A DNA stretch of 64,000 nt, from positions 8,596,201 to 8,660,200 of the forward strand of contig NC_133913.1 of assembly GCF_964199755.1 (NCBI RefSeq), in the 5' to 3' direction. Each line of letters starts with the position of its first letter. Positions within the stretch are counted from its first letter, which is position 1. A program made the translations under genes and the position numbers. Positions 46,262 through 58,408 of the stretch are shown piece by piece. Origin of the DNA: Larus michahellis (taxonomy: Eukaryota > Chordata > Aves > Charadriiformes > Laridae). The notes under the pieces were generated by a model. That model ran no database searches. It had not been told where the DNA came from and saw only the letters and a program-made list of their open reading frames with translations.

Positions 46262-47075
46262 GAATCATAGAGTGAGTCAGACAATGGTTTGGGTTGTAAG
46301 GGACCTTCAAAGATCAACTTATTCAACCCCTTGCCATGGGCAGGGACATCTTTCACTAGATCAGGTTGCTCAAAGCCCCGTCCAACCTGACCTTGAACCT
46401 TTCCAATGATGGGGCATCCACAGCTTCTCTGGGCAACCTGGGCCAGTGTCTTACCACCCTCTTTGTATAAAATTTCTTCCTTACACCTAATCTAAATCTA
46501 CCTTCTTTCTGTTTGAAACTGTTGTGCCCTGTCCTGTCACTATAGGCCGTGTTAAGAAGTCTTTCTGTCTTGCTCATAAGCCCCTGTATATATTGAAAGG
46601 CCACAATAAGGTCTCCTCAGAGACCTCTTCTCCACGAAGAGGAAGACCTCTCTTCTCCAGGCTGAACAACCCTAACTCTCTCAGGCTTTCATCACAGGGG
46701 AGGTGTTCCAGACCTCAGATCCTTTTTGTGTCCCTCTGGGCGTGCTCTAGCAGGTCCATATCTTTCTTGTAATGTGGGTTTCAGAGCTGGATGCAGTACT
46801 GTAGGTGGGGTCTTACAAGAGCATAGTAGATGGGCAAAATCACCTCTCTCAATCTGCTGGCCATGCTTCTTTTGATGCAGCCCAGGATGTGACTGACTTT
46901 CTGGACTGTAAGTGCACATTGCTGGCTCGATTTTTCATCCACCAGTATCCCCAAGTCCTTCTCCGCAGGGCTGCTCTCAACCCATTCATCCCCTGTATTG
47001 ATACTGGAGATTGCCCCAACCTGGGTGTAGGACCTTTCATTTGGTCTTGTTGAAATTCATGAGGTAAAGTTCAAC
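46262..47075 (-). mobile_element. CR1 LINE, 5'-truncated, about 0.8 kb
   Basis: The 3' end (AATCATAGAGTGAGTC on the plus strand) is at about 46263. The minus strand then encodes remnants of ORF2: RFRLGVRKKFYTKRVVRHWP, RLPREAVDAPSLERFKVRLD, and in other frames SREVI-like and EKDLGVLVD-like regions. The reading frame is broken in several places. Confidence 0.9.
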
Positions 47076-47545
47076 AGGACCAAGTGAGGCCAAGGATACC
47101 TGTGCCCAACTCTTGCTCTTGATTCTGTTAAGTGCCAGGTAGACAAGCCAAACACAGACCTGTGCTACAGGACAGGGTTACCTGAAAGCTCTGGGCTGCA
47201 CCTAACATGCTGCAATGGTCTGGGTGAGCAGAAAAGAAAAAGGAAGCACAGATGAACTCCTCACAATTTTACACCTCTGTGGCACACTTTGAGAGGGAGA
47301 CCAGACTGCAACAATAACCCAGGTAACAACAGCTTTGGATATGAAGAAACTCTCAGCAGTTGAGCTGAGCTTATGTTGAATGTCTCTGTTAGAAGGTGTT
47401 AAATAGTGAAAACAATAACCTGCTGAATACACCCACCTACACTCAGCACTGTGCCCAGGGCTGTCCTCACAGTGGAACTTCCACACGTAAAGGCCAGTCC
47501 AGCAGTGAGACGTGGACACCTCTAACAGGTGGAGCTTCTGTCCCG
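47076..47545. other. intergenic DNA, no gene seen
   Basis: No recognised gene or repeat between the CR1 and the tRNA-like sequence. Confidence 0.35.
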
Positions 47546-47547
47546 TT

Positions 47548-47623
47548 CCCCAGGTAGCTCAGTCAGCAGAGCATGAGACTCTTAATTTCAGCATTGTGGG
47601 TTCAAGCCCCACATTGGACACCA
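47548..47623 (+). pseudogene. tRNA-Lys(CTT)-like sequence with genomic CCA
   Basis: The body matches tRNA-Lys: TAGCTCAGTCAGCAGAGCAT (A box and D arm), GAGACTCTTAATTTCA with the CTT anticodon and GTGGGTTCAAGCCCCAC (perfect T arm and B box). The acceptor stem pairs poorly and the anticodon-stem region is altered, so it is probably not a working tRNA gene. It ends ACACCA, with CCA at 47621-47623. Eukaryotic nuclear tRNA genes do not encode CCA, so this looks like a reverse-transcribed tRNA copy. It directly adjoins an ERVL-type LTR. Confidence 0.8.
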
Positions 47624-47639
47624 AAATAGGACCCCACAT

Positions 47640-48173
47640 TACAACTTAGCACAACACAGTGCTTGCCTCCCCCCCAGCTGGATGGGGGGAAAGAATGGGA
47701 AGGGTAAAAGTGAGAAAACTCCCAGGCTGAGATGAGAACAGTTTAACAATTGAAATAATAATAATAAATTATAATTAAAAGAAAATAAGGAAGAGAGAGA
47801 AATAACCCCCCCCAAAAGTCAAGTGATAGAAGTGAAAACAATTGCTCACCACCAACTTACCGATTCCCAGCCAGTCCCTGAGCAGTAGCCCCCCCACCAA
47901 CCTTCCCGCTAGTTTTACTGCTGACCGTGACATCACATGGTATGCAATATCCCTTTGGTCAGCTGGGGTCAACTGTGTCCCTTCCAAACTTCTTGTGCTC
48001 CCCCAGCCCATTCACTGGTGGGGTGGTGTGAGAAGTTGATTTTGGGTAAGCTCCGCTCAACAATAATGAAAACATCCCTGTATTATCAACACTGTTTTCA
48101 GCAAAGATCCAAAACGTTGCCCCGTACTAGCTACTGTGATGAAAATTAACTCTATCCCAGCTAAAACCAGCAC
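47640..48173 (-). mobile_element. ERVL-type LTR beside a tRNA-Lys copy
   Basis: The right end (AACTCTATCCCAGC, then AAAACCAGCACC) and the middle (GACATCACATGGTATGCAAT, CCCTTTGGTCAGCTGGGGTC) match the LTR at 16157. On the minus strand the LTR starts at about 48173 and its downstream end faces the tRNA-Lys-like sequence, the place where a retroviral primer binding site would lie. The A-rich AATAATAATAAAT stretch at 47756-47768 is a usual part of this LTR. No internal genes remain. The left end is diverged and uncertain. Confidence 0.7.
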
Positions 48174-48199
48174 CTTTGGACAGGGAGCTTGGACCTGTG

Positions 48200-48835
48200 T
48201 GGTGCATGCCAATGACATGCAAGGCCAACAACATCCTGGCTTGTATCAGGAACAGTGTGGCCAGCAGGACTGGGGAAGTGATTGTCCCCCTGTACTCAGC
48301 ATTGGAGAGGCTGCATCTCGAATACTGTGTTCAGTTTTGGGCCACTCACCACAAGAAAGACATTGAGGGGCTGGAGCGTGTCCAGAGAAGGGCAACGGAG
48401 CTGGTGAGGGGTCTGGAGCACAAGTCTTGTGAGGAGCGGCTGAGGGAGCTGGGGGTGTTCAGCCTGGAGAAAAGGAGGCTGAGGAGAGACCTTATCCCTC
48501 TCTACAACTCCCTGCAAGTAACCTGTAGCAAGGGGGGTCCATCTCTTCTCCCATGTAACAGGAAATAGAACAAGAGGAAATGGCCTCAGGTTGTGCCAGG
48601 GAAGGTTTAGGATGGATATTAGGAAAAATTTCTTCACTGAAAGGATTGTCAAGCATTGGAACAGGCTGCCCAGGGAAGCAGTTGAGTCACCATCCCTGGA
48701 GGTATTTAAAAGACAGGCAGATATGGTGCTTAGGGACATGGGTTAGTGGTAACAGTGCTGGGTTAATGGTTGGGCTCGATGGTCTGAAAGATCTCTTTCA
48801 ACCTAGACAATTCTGTAAGTCTATTCTATGATTCT
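48200..48835 (+). mobile_element. CR1 LINE, 5'-truncated, about 0.64 kb
   Basis: It starts in ORF2 at the [16 protein letters not shown] region and continues through [34 protein letters not shown] and [20 protein letters not shown] before the frame shifts at about 48560. The tail ends with CTATTCTATGATTCTATG at about 48820-48837. It begins within 30 bp of the LTR end. Confidence 0.92.
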
Positions 48836-48837
48836 AT

Positions 48838-50100
48838 GCTCTGCACAGACATGTGTTTGTATGAATAAAATTCAGTATCCACCTGCTACTGCCATCCTGC
48901 TCGGTAAATAGTACCTAAAATGTATGCCATTGAGTGGTGATGTTCAGCGCTTGTGGCTACCCCCTCCACTTGCCCCAGGACAGCTGTGCTGGGGACACCC
49001 TTGGGGCTGGAAATGAGCCTGTTTCCAAACCCCTTATGATCCGAGTATGAGTCTGTATTTACACAAGAGGAGAAAGAGAGCAGAAAAATTTACACAAGAG
49101 GAGAAATCCATTCCTGGTCACTTCTTGTCAGAGGAGCCTCTGGATTTACTGTGGTGTGAAACCAAACGCCAGTTCTTCATTATCCATAAATAAGTATTTC
49201 CAATGTAGAGTTAATTGGTCCTGCCTGCAGGCAGACAAGCTAGTTTTGTGCAGACCACAATTATACTGCAAGCCCTGATGTGGGGAGTGGTTGGCACAGC
49301 AGCACAGTTGAAGAAACTTCAGTGGGTTAGCACTGCAGGCCTCGGGACTTGTCTTATTCTGCTTGGAGAGTGACTCAGTGATTATTACCTGGCTTGTTTT
49401 TTAGCATTGGCCTTGCTTGAACCACCATTGGTCAATTGCTATTTACTAAAGAAATGCAGCCTCATGTACCAGGTAAAACCAGTTTTAAAAGTGGCAAAGA
49501 AAACGAAGAATATATACATGAGTATCCCTCGTGTATAAAACACATAAAATGGATTTACAACCAGTGAACAAAAAGTAATATACAGTCTTAGCAAACAAAA
49601 ATATCCCCCAATGTGTTCAAGCCTGAGGGGGGCAAAAAAACAGCATCAAAGTCACTCTTATCCTGGAAAAAAGTCAGGACACAGGTGTCTCCCCTTCCTT
49701 GCGTCTGCGGGCTGCTACTGAGAAGAAAGTTATGGCTTTTTGCTACTGTGCAAAATCCGTGCAAAACCCACCTGGTTGTGAGGGAAGTTGTCAAGGCCGG
49801 GCAGGTGATTGCAGGAGAGGGATTCATCTTCCATGCCATGTGCCTCTGCCTGTGCAATCTGATGCTTTCATCCCTTTTGAGTGTAGTGACAGAAGCTGAA
49901 GGGAGCAGCGTACTTTCATACTGAGCCTCATTGCTCTCCTCCATCCCTCAGTCCTCTACTGCAGCTTTGCTCTGGGTGTGGGATGCTTTTTTGGCCTAAC
50001 AGCCTGCTGACAGGAAAAGAGGCAATAAGCACGAACTGAAACACAGGAGGCTCCATCTGAACATATGAAAAACTTGGTGGGTTTTTTTTTTTTTTGGTTT
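48838..50100. other. intergenic DNA, no gene seen
   Basis: Open frames of up to 118 codons on both strands at about 49590-49940 overlap each other and show no domain I know. They may be chance. A T-run is at about 50081-50095. Confidence 0.35.
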
Positions 50101-50106
50101 TGGTTT

Positions 50107-50270
50107 TTAGTAGGAGACACTGGAGCAGGTCGACCAGAGAGTTTCTACCTTTGCAGTTATTCAAAACCCAGCTGGACCTGTCCTAACTGACCCTGCTTTG
50201 AGCATGGAGGTTGGACTAGACCATCTCCAGAGGTGCCTCCAAACTTCAACTATTCTGTGATTCTGTTAGT
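50107..50270 (+). mobile_element. CR1 LINE 3'-end fragment
   Basis: It contains AAAACCCAGCTGGACCTGTC, a GAGGTTGGACTAGACCATCT segment and the terminal ATTCTGTGATTCTGTTAG. It belongs to the ATTCTGTG-ending type also seen at 20340. Confidence 0.85.
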
Positions 50271-51628
50271 GCAATAATCTAGTTGTATTGTTCATATCTC
50301 CTATCTTGTATCAGTTGAATCACATGTGGTCACTCTGGTGGGTCAGTACAAGAGTCATGGCTCAACTTCAGACATACCTTCCTACCCCAGATAATTATCC
50401 TTGTTAACATACAAAGCAGTACATTTTATTTTATTGCTACAGCAGTGACCTTTCATATATTTCAGTTGCAAGGCTTCCAATGGGAAGCCTAGGAAGCGGA
50501 GGGGACTCCAGAATATTAACTTCGTGAAGATTTCTTTATTTTCTGAGCTGCTCAAATACAGCATAGTTGGGACCTTAAATTTCTTTAAAGATCTCTGCAG
50601 AAGACACAAGGATCCCTGTAGCGTCTTGAGACAGGGTCTTTAAACCATTCTTTTCCATGACCAAAATGCATCCCTGTCTACCATCCTCATCTTTCCCATG
50701 CCTAGACTGAGGCTTAAATGTAATGAGAAGCAATTGAAGCAATCTCATGTAACTTTGGAAAGGCTTGGTGGTCAGTGACAAACATGGATGCTCAGTCTGG
50801 GCTGATGAAACCTTTCCGAGATGTCCACAGCACAACTGATCTCACAAAATTTGGATAACTATAAAGGAAATGCATACACCTGGATTGGTCCCCTGTCGCC
50901 CATACACAGTCACTGGAGAGCAATAGATGTGATTCACTCCACCCTAAAGTTAACATTGAAAGTAGGACACTCCAGCTTTTCTTCTGTAAGTGTCTGTTTT
51001 TCTACATTGACTACTAAAAGAGATGAAAGCGACTCCCTCAGATAATCCCAGCTTTGGTGGACAAAACAAAATATGCCTGTATTTCTGAGATGTTCAAAGT
51101 ATAGAAGAAACACTTCTAAAAACTGATCCATATCATTCCAATGGAAATGACTCAGGTTAGATGAAATGCTTTCTTCATACCTTTCCTCTACCATAAGGCA
51201 ATCAGACAACTAACTCAGGCTTATGTATGTGTTTAGTATTCTAAATTTAGGGATGAAATACACCCTAAATCTCTCTGCTTACAGGTATGTGGGATCTGAA
51301 TTTGTTATTCATCAGGAGAGTCAGCATGGCACCCATCAGACACACTGTGTAAATGAACAAGAAGAGAGGATGAGCTGCTGAAGAGACAGCTTTTCAACTA
51401 CCAAGAGACTGACTTCCTTCTCTAAATAGTGGGATTCACGGTTTTAATTTAAAAAAGAATAAAAACAAGACAGTGATGAAAGCGATGAATGGGACTTTGC
51501 AGGGATTCTTTCTATTCCAGGATGATTTGAACTAGAGCTATGTATATAGTGATAAACTAAGTAGTCCCCAGAAGTGTTCCCCAGCTAAGGCCAGCTGGCA
51601 TGGTCTGTTCAGATCCATATAACTAAAC
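50271..51628. other. intergenic DNA, no gene seen
   Basis: Short open frames without known features. Confidence 0.35.
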
Positions 51629-51630
51629 TG

Positions 51631-52322
51631 TGTATCATAAAATCATAGAATCGCAGAATGGTTCGGGTTGGAAGGGACCTTAAAGATCATCTAGTTCCAA
51701 CCCCCCTGCCCTGGGCAGGGTCACCTCCCACCAGACCAGGCTGCTCAAAGCCTCATCCAGCCTGGTCTTGAACACCTCCAGGGACGGAGCATCCACAACT
51801 TCCCTGGGCAACCTGTTCCAGTGCCTCACTACCCTCACAGTAAAGAATTTCTTCCTAATATCTAACCTAAATCTACCCCCTTTCAGTCTGAAATCGTTAC
51901 CCTGTGTCCTGTCATAGTGTAATAATAAAGAGTCCCTCCCCATCCTTCCTGTAGGCCCCCTTCAGGTACTGGAAGGCTGCTATAAGGTCTCTCAAGAGCC
52001 TTCTCTTCTCCAGGCTGAACACCCCCAACTCTCTCAGCTTATTCTCACAGCAGAGGTTCTCCAGGCCTCTGATCATCTTCGTGGCCCTCCGCTGGACCCA
52101 TTCCAACAGGTCCATGTCCTTCTTGTGCTGAGGACTCCAGAGCTGGACGCAGTACTGCAGGTGGGGTCTCACTGGAGCAGAGTAGAGGGGCAGAATCACC
52201 TCCCTCGGTCTGCTGTCCACGCTTCTTTTGATGCAGCCCAGGATGCGGTTGGCTTTCTGGGGTGCAAGCACTCATTGCTGGCTCATGTTGAGCTTCTCAT
52301 CCACCAGCACCCCAAGTCCTTT
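51631..52322 (-). mobile_element. CR1 LINE, 5'-truncated, about 0.7 kb
   Basis: The 3' end is ATAAAATCATAGAATCGCAG at about 51637 on the plus strand. The minus strand encodes [39 protein letters not shown], then after a frameshift near 51930 [20 protein letters not shown] and [13 protein letters not shown]. It is similar to the CR1 at 18765 in sequence and so perhaps of the same subfamily. Confidence 0.92.
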
Positions 52323-54387
52323 CTAAGTAGAAAGTAGTGTAGTTTCTAACTAGAGTATTAATGCCTTTTGGGACTTATCCCTGGCCTGTGTTAACTCCTG
52401 AACAATGCCCAAGATTAGTCTGGGACAGTGCTGCTTGTTAGAGACAAAGCTTGACAGGAGAGTTCTGATCATGTACTTGTACAGGTAGTGGAGTACAGGA
52501 GAGCTCATTGTCACTGTTTAATATACTAGCATAGCTGAGGAGTCCTGAGTCCTTACTGGAGGAGAAACCCAGTGAAGGGAGTCCAAAGAACTAAACCAGA
52601 TGGATATGCTTACTCTGTGTAAAGGTAGGCAATATGAATCCCACCATAATCATATAGACCTAAACCGTCATTCTCCAACTCTTTTACCTAGTGTAAAAGT
52701 CTCAGGCATATTGCTTGAAACACAACCCAGGAAGTCTGGAAGTGTTTTTGGAGGATGGTCCAAAGTTCTTATGACCCTTCTGTGTCCTTACTGTGTTCCT
52801 AGAAACATCTGTTTATTTCATTTTCTTTACTTATCTGGATAAAAAAAAAATGCAGTTCAGTAATGTATGAATAACAGATACAAAACTCCATACAATGTTT
52901 TCAATTATTCATTAGGGGACAGAACCCACAAAAGGCAATAGGCCCAAGGAAGCTTGGCATGTTCAAGAACCAGACTGAGCTCAGTACCACAGTGTATGAT
53001 TTTATAGCTAAGAGGTGAGTTCCCAGCTGCTGCTTCTTTTGGAATTGGTCATGTTTTTCTTCAGCATTCCCAAGGTGGTACTTCTCAACTACATCCTCAG
53101 TGGCTTACAGACAGCGGCTTTGACAAACATAATTAATTTAGGCAGGTAAGGACATATTTATTTCACATTTTTACATCTATATCAAAATGTTGGGCTTCAA
53201 GGTCTGAGGTAGCTTTGTGGGCTTCTTGGATAGCATAGAGACACAGGAATCTGCAGAGGGTAGTTCACTCCTTCCCAAGCTAAGTGTCTAAAGTAAATGT
53301 CAGAGCTGGATTCAATTCGTGTAACCCAGGGTGTCCATAGTCCAGGCATCTCCATTTGAGCTAGTCATCCTAAACTTGCTTTTCTCTCCTTAGATATAGG
53401 CACTTCTAGGATGAGATTAAACTGAGATTTGTGGCATCTAGACTAGGAGGAAATAATTGCTTTCCAGAAGAATCTCCGATCAGAGTTCAGCTGCCCATAT
53501 ACAAGTGCCTTGTGCTATTTGAGTTGCTATTTCAGGGGCACCTGTCATCTATGCATTCTGCAACACATTTCCCAGTCCTGTATCAATGTCTTGGGTACAC
53601 CAGTGCATCTGAAATGTCCCAAGGAAGTAGAATGGGTGTATCATCCTGACTAGCTGAGACAGACATTTTATTTTTATATCTTCCACTTCAAGTTCAAACA
53701 AACTCATCATCACTTAGGAGGTCATCTCTCTCTCTTTCTATCTCTCTCTCTCCTCATTAGGCAGTGAGTGAGATAATGCCTTCCAAAGGAAGAGATTATA
53801 AGGTCATTGGATTGCTTTCTGCAATAAGCAGCATTGTTCCTGTTATAAAGGACAATTCAAAACCTTTCTCAGGTGCCTGCAAATGTAGATCAAATGGATT
53901 GGAATTGAGACAGTAGGAAGTACATGCCTTAACCCTTCTCCACTCTGCTTCAACCTAAAAGCTTCTGTTCCCTGTAGACACTTTATCTAAGTGTGAACCT
54001 GAAGTGGAATTCATCTACTTTGACTTACTTTAAAGATAGATGTAAGTGGTAGATACCCTTAGATATCTGTTCAGTGAACAAAATGATACTTTAGAGGGAA
54101 GCATATCCCTATGACTGATAACCATAAAGAAATATAACTCTCAATTAACCTTTAATGGGCTTAGATAACTAGTTCAGAAACTGAATTTTTTGCTTAGGTA
54201 ACTATAATTAGAAAATTCCTACCTGCACTGTCTTTACCAGATTACAGAGGCAGCACATATAATTTTTCACGTTTAAGTCAGAAGACATCATGGTGCTGGA
54301 GACAACTTCTGCCTAGTCAGTCCATGTGGCATTTTTCAGCCTGTTTTGAATGCTATTAACTCTATGTGTGCATTTAGAACTGAAGTA
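52323..54387. other. intergenic DNA, no gene seen
   Basis: AT-rich and unassigned, with a (CT)n-type microsatellite at about 53726-53755 and an A-run at about 52840. Confidence 0.4.
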
Positions 54388-55060
54388 ATGGAGGACCAGA
54401 ATATCACAATCACTATGACTGAATTTGTTCTCCTGGAATTCACTCAAAAAGTTGGTATTCAGCAATTGCTTTACATTTTCTTCTTCATCATCTATGTAGA
54501 AATATGTATGGCAAATGCAACCATCATCATCACAGTAATCAAAAACCGTTGGCTCCATAGCCCTAAGTACTTCTTTCTAGCAAATATGGTTTTCATAGTT
54601 ATCAGTCACTCACTCATTCATCAGTACTCCTGTGTTGTTGTCAGGTCTTCTTTTCCAACGCAAGATTATCTCATTCAGTGACTGTATACTTGAAATGTTC
54701 TTCTTCCATTTGTTGGGTGGTGCTCAAGTCTTTGTGCTTTTCGTGATGTCTGCTGGCTGATATGTGGTCATCTATGCGCCCTTGACATACTGTGCTATGA
54801 TGAGCCAAGGAGTGTGTGTGGCTGGTAGTAGGACTGTAACTAGGAGGATTGTATCACTGTTGTACGGATCGGGCTGCTTCTTCCCTTTGCGTTTTGTGGT
54901 CCCAATTTGCTGGATAATTTCTTTTGTGACTTCCCACAAGTCATCAAACTGGTCTGCACTGACATACACCCTTGAAATGCTGATGGTCTCTATGGCGGAC
55001 TGCACCTCATTGTGATATTTTCCATGTTGCTTATTTCCGATATTGTCATCTTCATCCAGG
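54388..55060 (+). pseudogene. olfactory receptor pseudogene (OR4-like)
   Basis: The start MEDQNITITMTEFVLLEF parallels MEPQNVTNPVTEFVLLGF of the intact OR at 14682, followed by helix 1 and YFFLANMVF of helix 2. A frameshift near 54615-54640 follows, after which the remaining OR sequence is spread over other frames: LLSGLLFQ-, SDCILEMFFFHLLGGAQVFVL-like and MSAG*YVVIYAP in place of MAYDRYVAICKP (with a stop at DRY), then a TYLEMLMVS-like region and LLISDIVIFIQ before a stop at about 55060. Helices 6 and 7 are not found. It is a decayed duplicate of the OR4-like lineage and cannot make a receptor. Confidence 0.9.
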
Positions 55061-58000
55061 TAAGAGGATGTTAGTGAGGGTAAACACTCTCTCCTTTTTT
55101 TTACCCTAGTGGGTTTTTTCCTTGCCATATTTTTCATTCCTGTTGTCCCTGACTTTGTTGGACAGTCCACTGTTGCGCTTGTCAGTGCTTCATTGCCTTC
55201 TCAGGCATAACCGTGCTTCTCTTTTTCTTCTGTTCTGACCTAAAAAGGTATCTACCAAACCAGAAGCACTGTTCCTCTCCCTCTGTCTCAGTGGTTGGCA
55301 ATGTGTTTTGCGAAACAGTGGATTCTTCTATTCAGAGAAGGTAAGCAAATGGTCAGATAAATAATTGTATGGAGAATTAGGCAGAAAAAGTCATACTTCT
55401 TTTTCTCCACTGGGACCAGCATAATGTATTTTAGTTGTTTTGAGAAATACATGTGTGGTTTATAAAAAATACTGTAATACTGTCTGGACACACAGAATTT
55501 TTTGCTTGATTGGAATTTTATTCAAGCTAAACTCCTTCTTACTTATGTCATAATTTTCAAATTCATAGAGTCAAAATCAGTAATTTGTCACCAAGGAATG
55601 ATCTGCTATGGAGGGCAAGAAGGCCCAGCCCCAGAAGGGGTTAAACTGTAAGGTTCCCTGTAAGGGAGGGAAGTTTCCCTTTGTGATGAGATAAGAAAGC
55701 CTCAGCACTCTCTTGCAGCCATCCTGGAATGGGAGCACTCAGGAGCCCAAGCTCAGGGGCCACCTTTGGGCAGCTGCATCATGAAAATTCCCCAATAATT
55801 ACACCCAACTGTAGACAGACACAGTTTAAACTGTTTGGTTTCTACTAGTCCTCTGGAGTCATACTGTAGTCCACGCACAAAAAAACTACTCTAGGAGTGT
55901 GAATCATTTGATCAGCTTTTGTGTATATGTGGAGATAGGATGAATTGTGCAGGTTTCTTTTTTCTTTTTTAACTGAAATAGAGCAAAGTGTGAAGCAGAA
56001 GAGTTTCTGAATTATTAGATAAAATATTGAAATTACTTCCAGACTAGACAAAACTTTTTAGGATTACGATTATTATTGTTTTATCATCATCATTAAAGTT
56101 TCATTGAAACATTGAAAATGCAAAGTACAATATAATTTATAACACAATAGCAAGAAAATAATAACAATTATTTTTATCCTTTTATTCAGACACCAAATTG
56201 AAAATTCCATTAAAGATATACTGTTATTGATAAATAATGGGATTTTGAATACCTTCACCCCCAGAAGTTTCAAAAGTGACTTCTGATTTTAAGTGTCTCA
56301 ATATGGTGGGGAAGAAACTCCACACAGCATAACCCCCAAATCAAAAGTCATTTATGGAAATCAAGGCTGCACAGAGGGAGGACTCTAGCTCTCCTTATTT
56401 CCATTGAACTCTCAAATTACAGAAGCCAAAACCGCTGACTGGATTCAGCGGCATCAAACTTCAGCCCACTGCTTTTATTACTGGTTTGTTTGCAATAAAA
56501 ATTACTCTGAAAGCACTTCTAGGATTTTCAAGGGAATCTAAGAGATTTAGGTAATGACATCCCGCTGATTTGGTGAATTCTGTTAATTAAAAAAAAAAAA
56601 AAATCCCATTAATCTGCAGGTCCACAACCTACAGAGCAATCCAGCAATATCACTTCAATAAATGCTTCAGTTAATCCCTGGTGCTGTTCTGGTATATGTG
56701 GTCTGTGGGGGAACTGGACACCTTACGCATCCTGACCTTTTCTGTTGATCGCTACCTTCCTGATGAGCAATACCTCTTTTACTGAGGTATTGTGGAAGAG
56801 GCTGGGAGAGAGAAGTGCTTTCCATAGCAGACATTATTCTACTGAATTTGTGATACCTGAGGTGTTTCTAAAAGGTCTCAATGATCTTGGTATGCATTTC
56901 AGCTGGAAACGGTGTCCAAATCCCCACTGTAAAAAGAGGATGTCAGCAAAACCTACTGATTTGGTTGCTGCCCTTAAGTTTTCCAGGAAGAAGATAGCCA
57001 TTGACCCCTTAGCCTAAGAAAAGCCCAAGAAGAGATGTCTATACTTAATTCACTGACATGATTTGGGGTTGGAGAAGGTGGAATCTGAAGGGGGCATGAC
57101 AGAAAGAATTTATGAAACATTACAGAGATGTGGGCTTTTGTCAAAATATTATCAAAGGCTTTTAGGGAGAAAGCACCAAATTTCAGGCACAATGAGCATG
57201 TAACTAATGGAAAATTTCAAACAAAATATCACAATCCCCTTTTTTCCCTCAGTCTTCTGCAAAAGGGGGATGCAAATCACTTGAAGCAGATTACCAAGAA
57301 CTCAGATTTAATGACCTAATTTGAAGGATGTAGAGAAAAATAAACACCTCTAAACAATGACTCCTCCTACCCATTTTGAATGTCAATCAAAGCAAGGGAT
57401 GAAGTGCTCTCTGGAGTTGTCTGCAAATTGCCGTTAAATGTTAAAAGAAAACTATACACATAGATCAGAAACTGGAAAAGTTATAAATAGGATATCCTTC
57501 CCTATCTTGAGATGACCATCTTCTAAGATATTTATAGCTATGCAGGTAGTTTCCATGGTTTCTGCATTATAATGTAAATGAAGAATGCAAATCCCATTGG
57601 AAGTTTTGGAAATTGTGACTTAGCAGGCAGGCAACATATATGGATTCTTAAACTGACTTTCACATCTACCCCACAGTTTACTGGAAGACGTGTGTAGCTA
57701 CCACAAAACCACAAAGCTTGAGACATCTCCACTAGAGCTTCATCAATTCTCCACTTAGAGTCTGTGCAGAGAAATAAGTAGTTCTAGGACACCACCATTC
57801 TCATCAAATGTGATGATCTATCTTAGGATGAGATTAACTGTATTGTAGGACTGGCTCTCTTTCTTCATTAACCATAAAGGGAGCTGGCTTTTAGTGACTT
57901 GTTGTTACTATTTCTGATTGCTTTATATCCATTCTTGAGAGTTTCTTATTTATTTTTCTACATAAACTTTTAACTATAATTGCAGGAGTATAGCTATCAC

Positions 58001-58400
58001 TAGAAAAGTTGATGTGTTCACGCATAAATATATGGTACTGCTGTAAAAAGCTACTGAATTGGATTTACACATCAAGGTTTTGGTAGCAGGGAGGCTGCAG
58101 AGGTAACCCTTATGAGAAGAGATTAGTGACACTAATCTAAAGGTGTGGTAAGTTACTCTTTCAAGGTGCTGGTTCATCTTCACTGTGGGAGCCTGGATGA
58201 CTAGCTTAGATGTAGACAACTAACTTCTAGATGACTAAAAAGAGATGAGATTAATATCTTCTCTGAAGAGCGAAGAAGCTGAAATGAAATTTTGAATTCA
58301 AATTCCTCTGATGAAACTTCATATACAGGATGTTTGGTTCCTCACTCATGTGGAGAAAAAAATGGTTTTCAAAGTAGCTAGTTTCACATACTACTCCTCA
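55061..58400. other. AT-rich intergenic DNA, one possible repeat
   Basis: No gene recognised. At about 55590-55800 a GC-richer block (GGCAAGAAGGCCCAGCCCCA, GTTCCCTGTAAGGGAGGGAA) stands out from its AT-rich surroundings and may be an unidentified interspersed repeat; there is no second copy in the window. An A-run is at 56588-56602. AATAAA on the minus strand at 57949-57954 may serve the OR gene to the right. Confidence 0.4.
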
Positions 58401-58408
58401 AGCCAATC

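Noticed and set aside
47548-47623. Functional tRNA-Lys gene
   Set aside because: The acceptor stem pairs poorly and a genomic CCA is present, which point to a retrocopy.
49588-49944. Overlapping frames of 118 and 103 codons on opposite strands
   Set aside because: No start context, domain or homology was recognised; likely chance openness.
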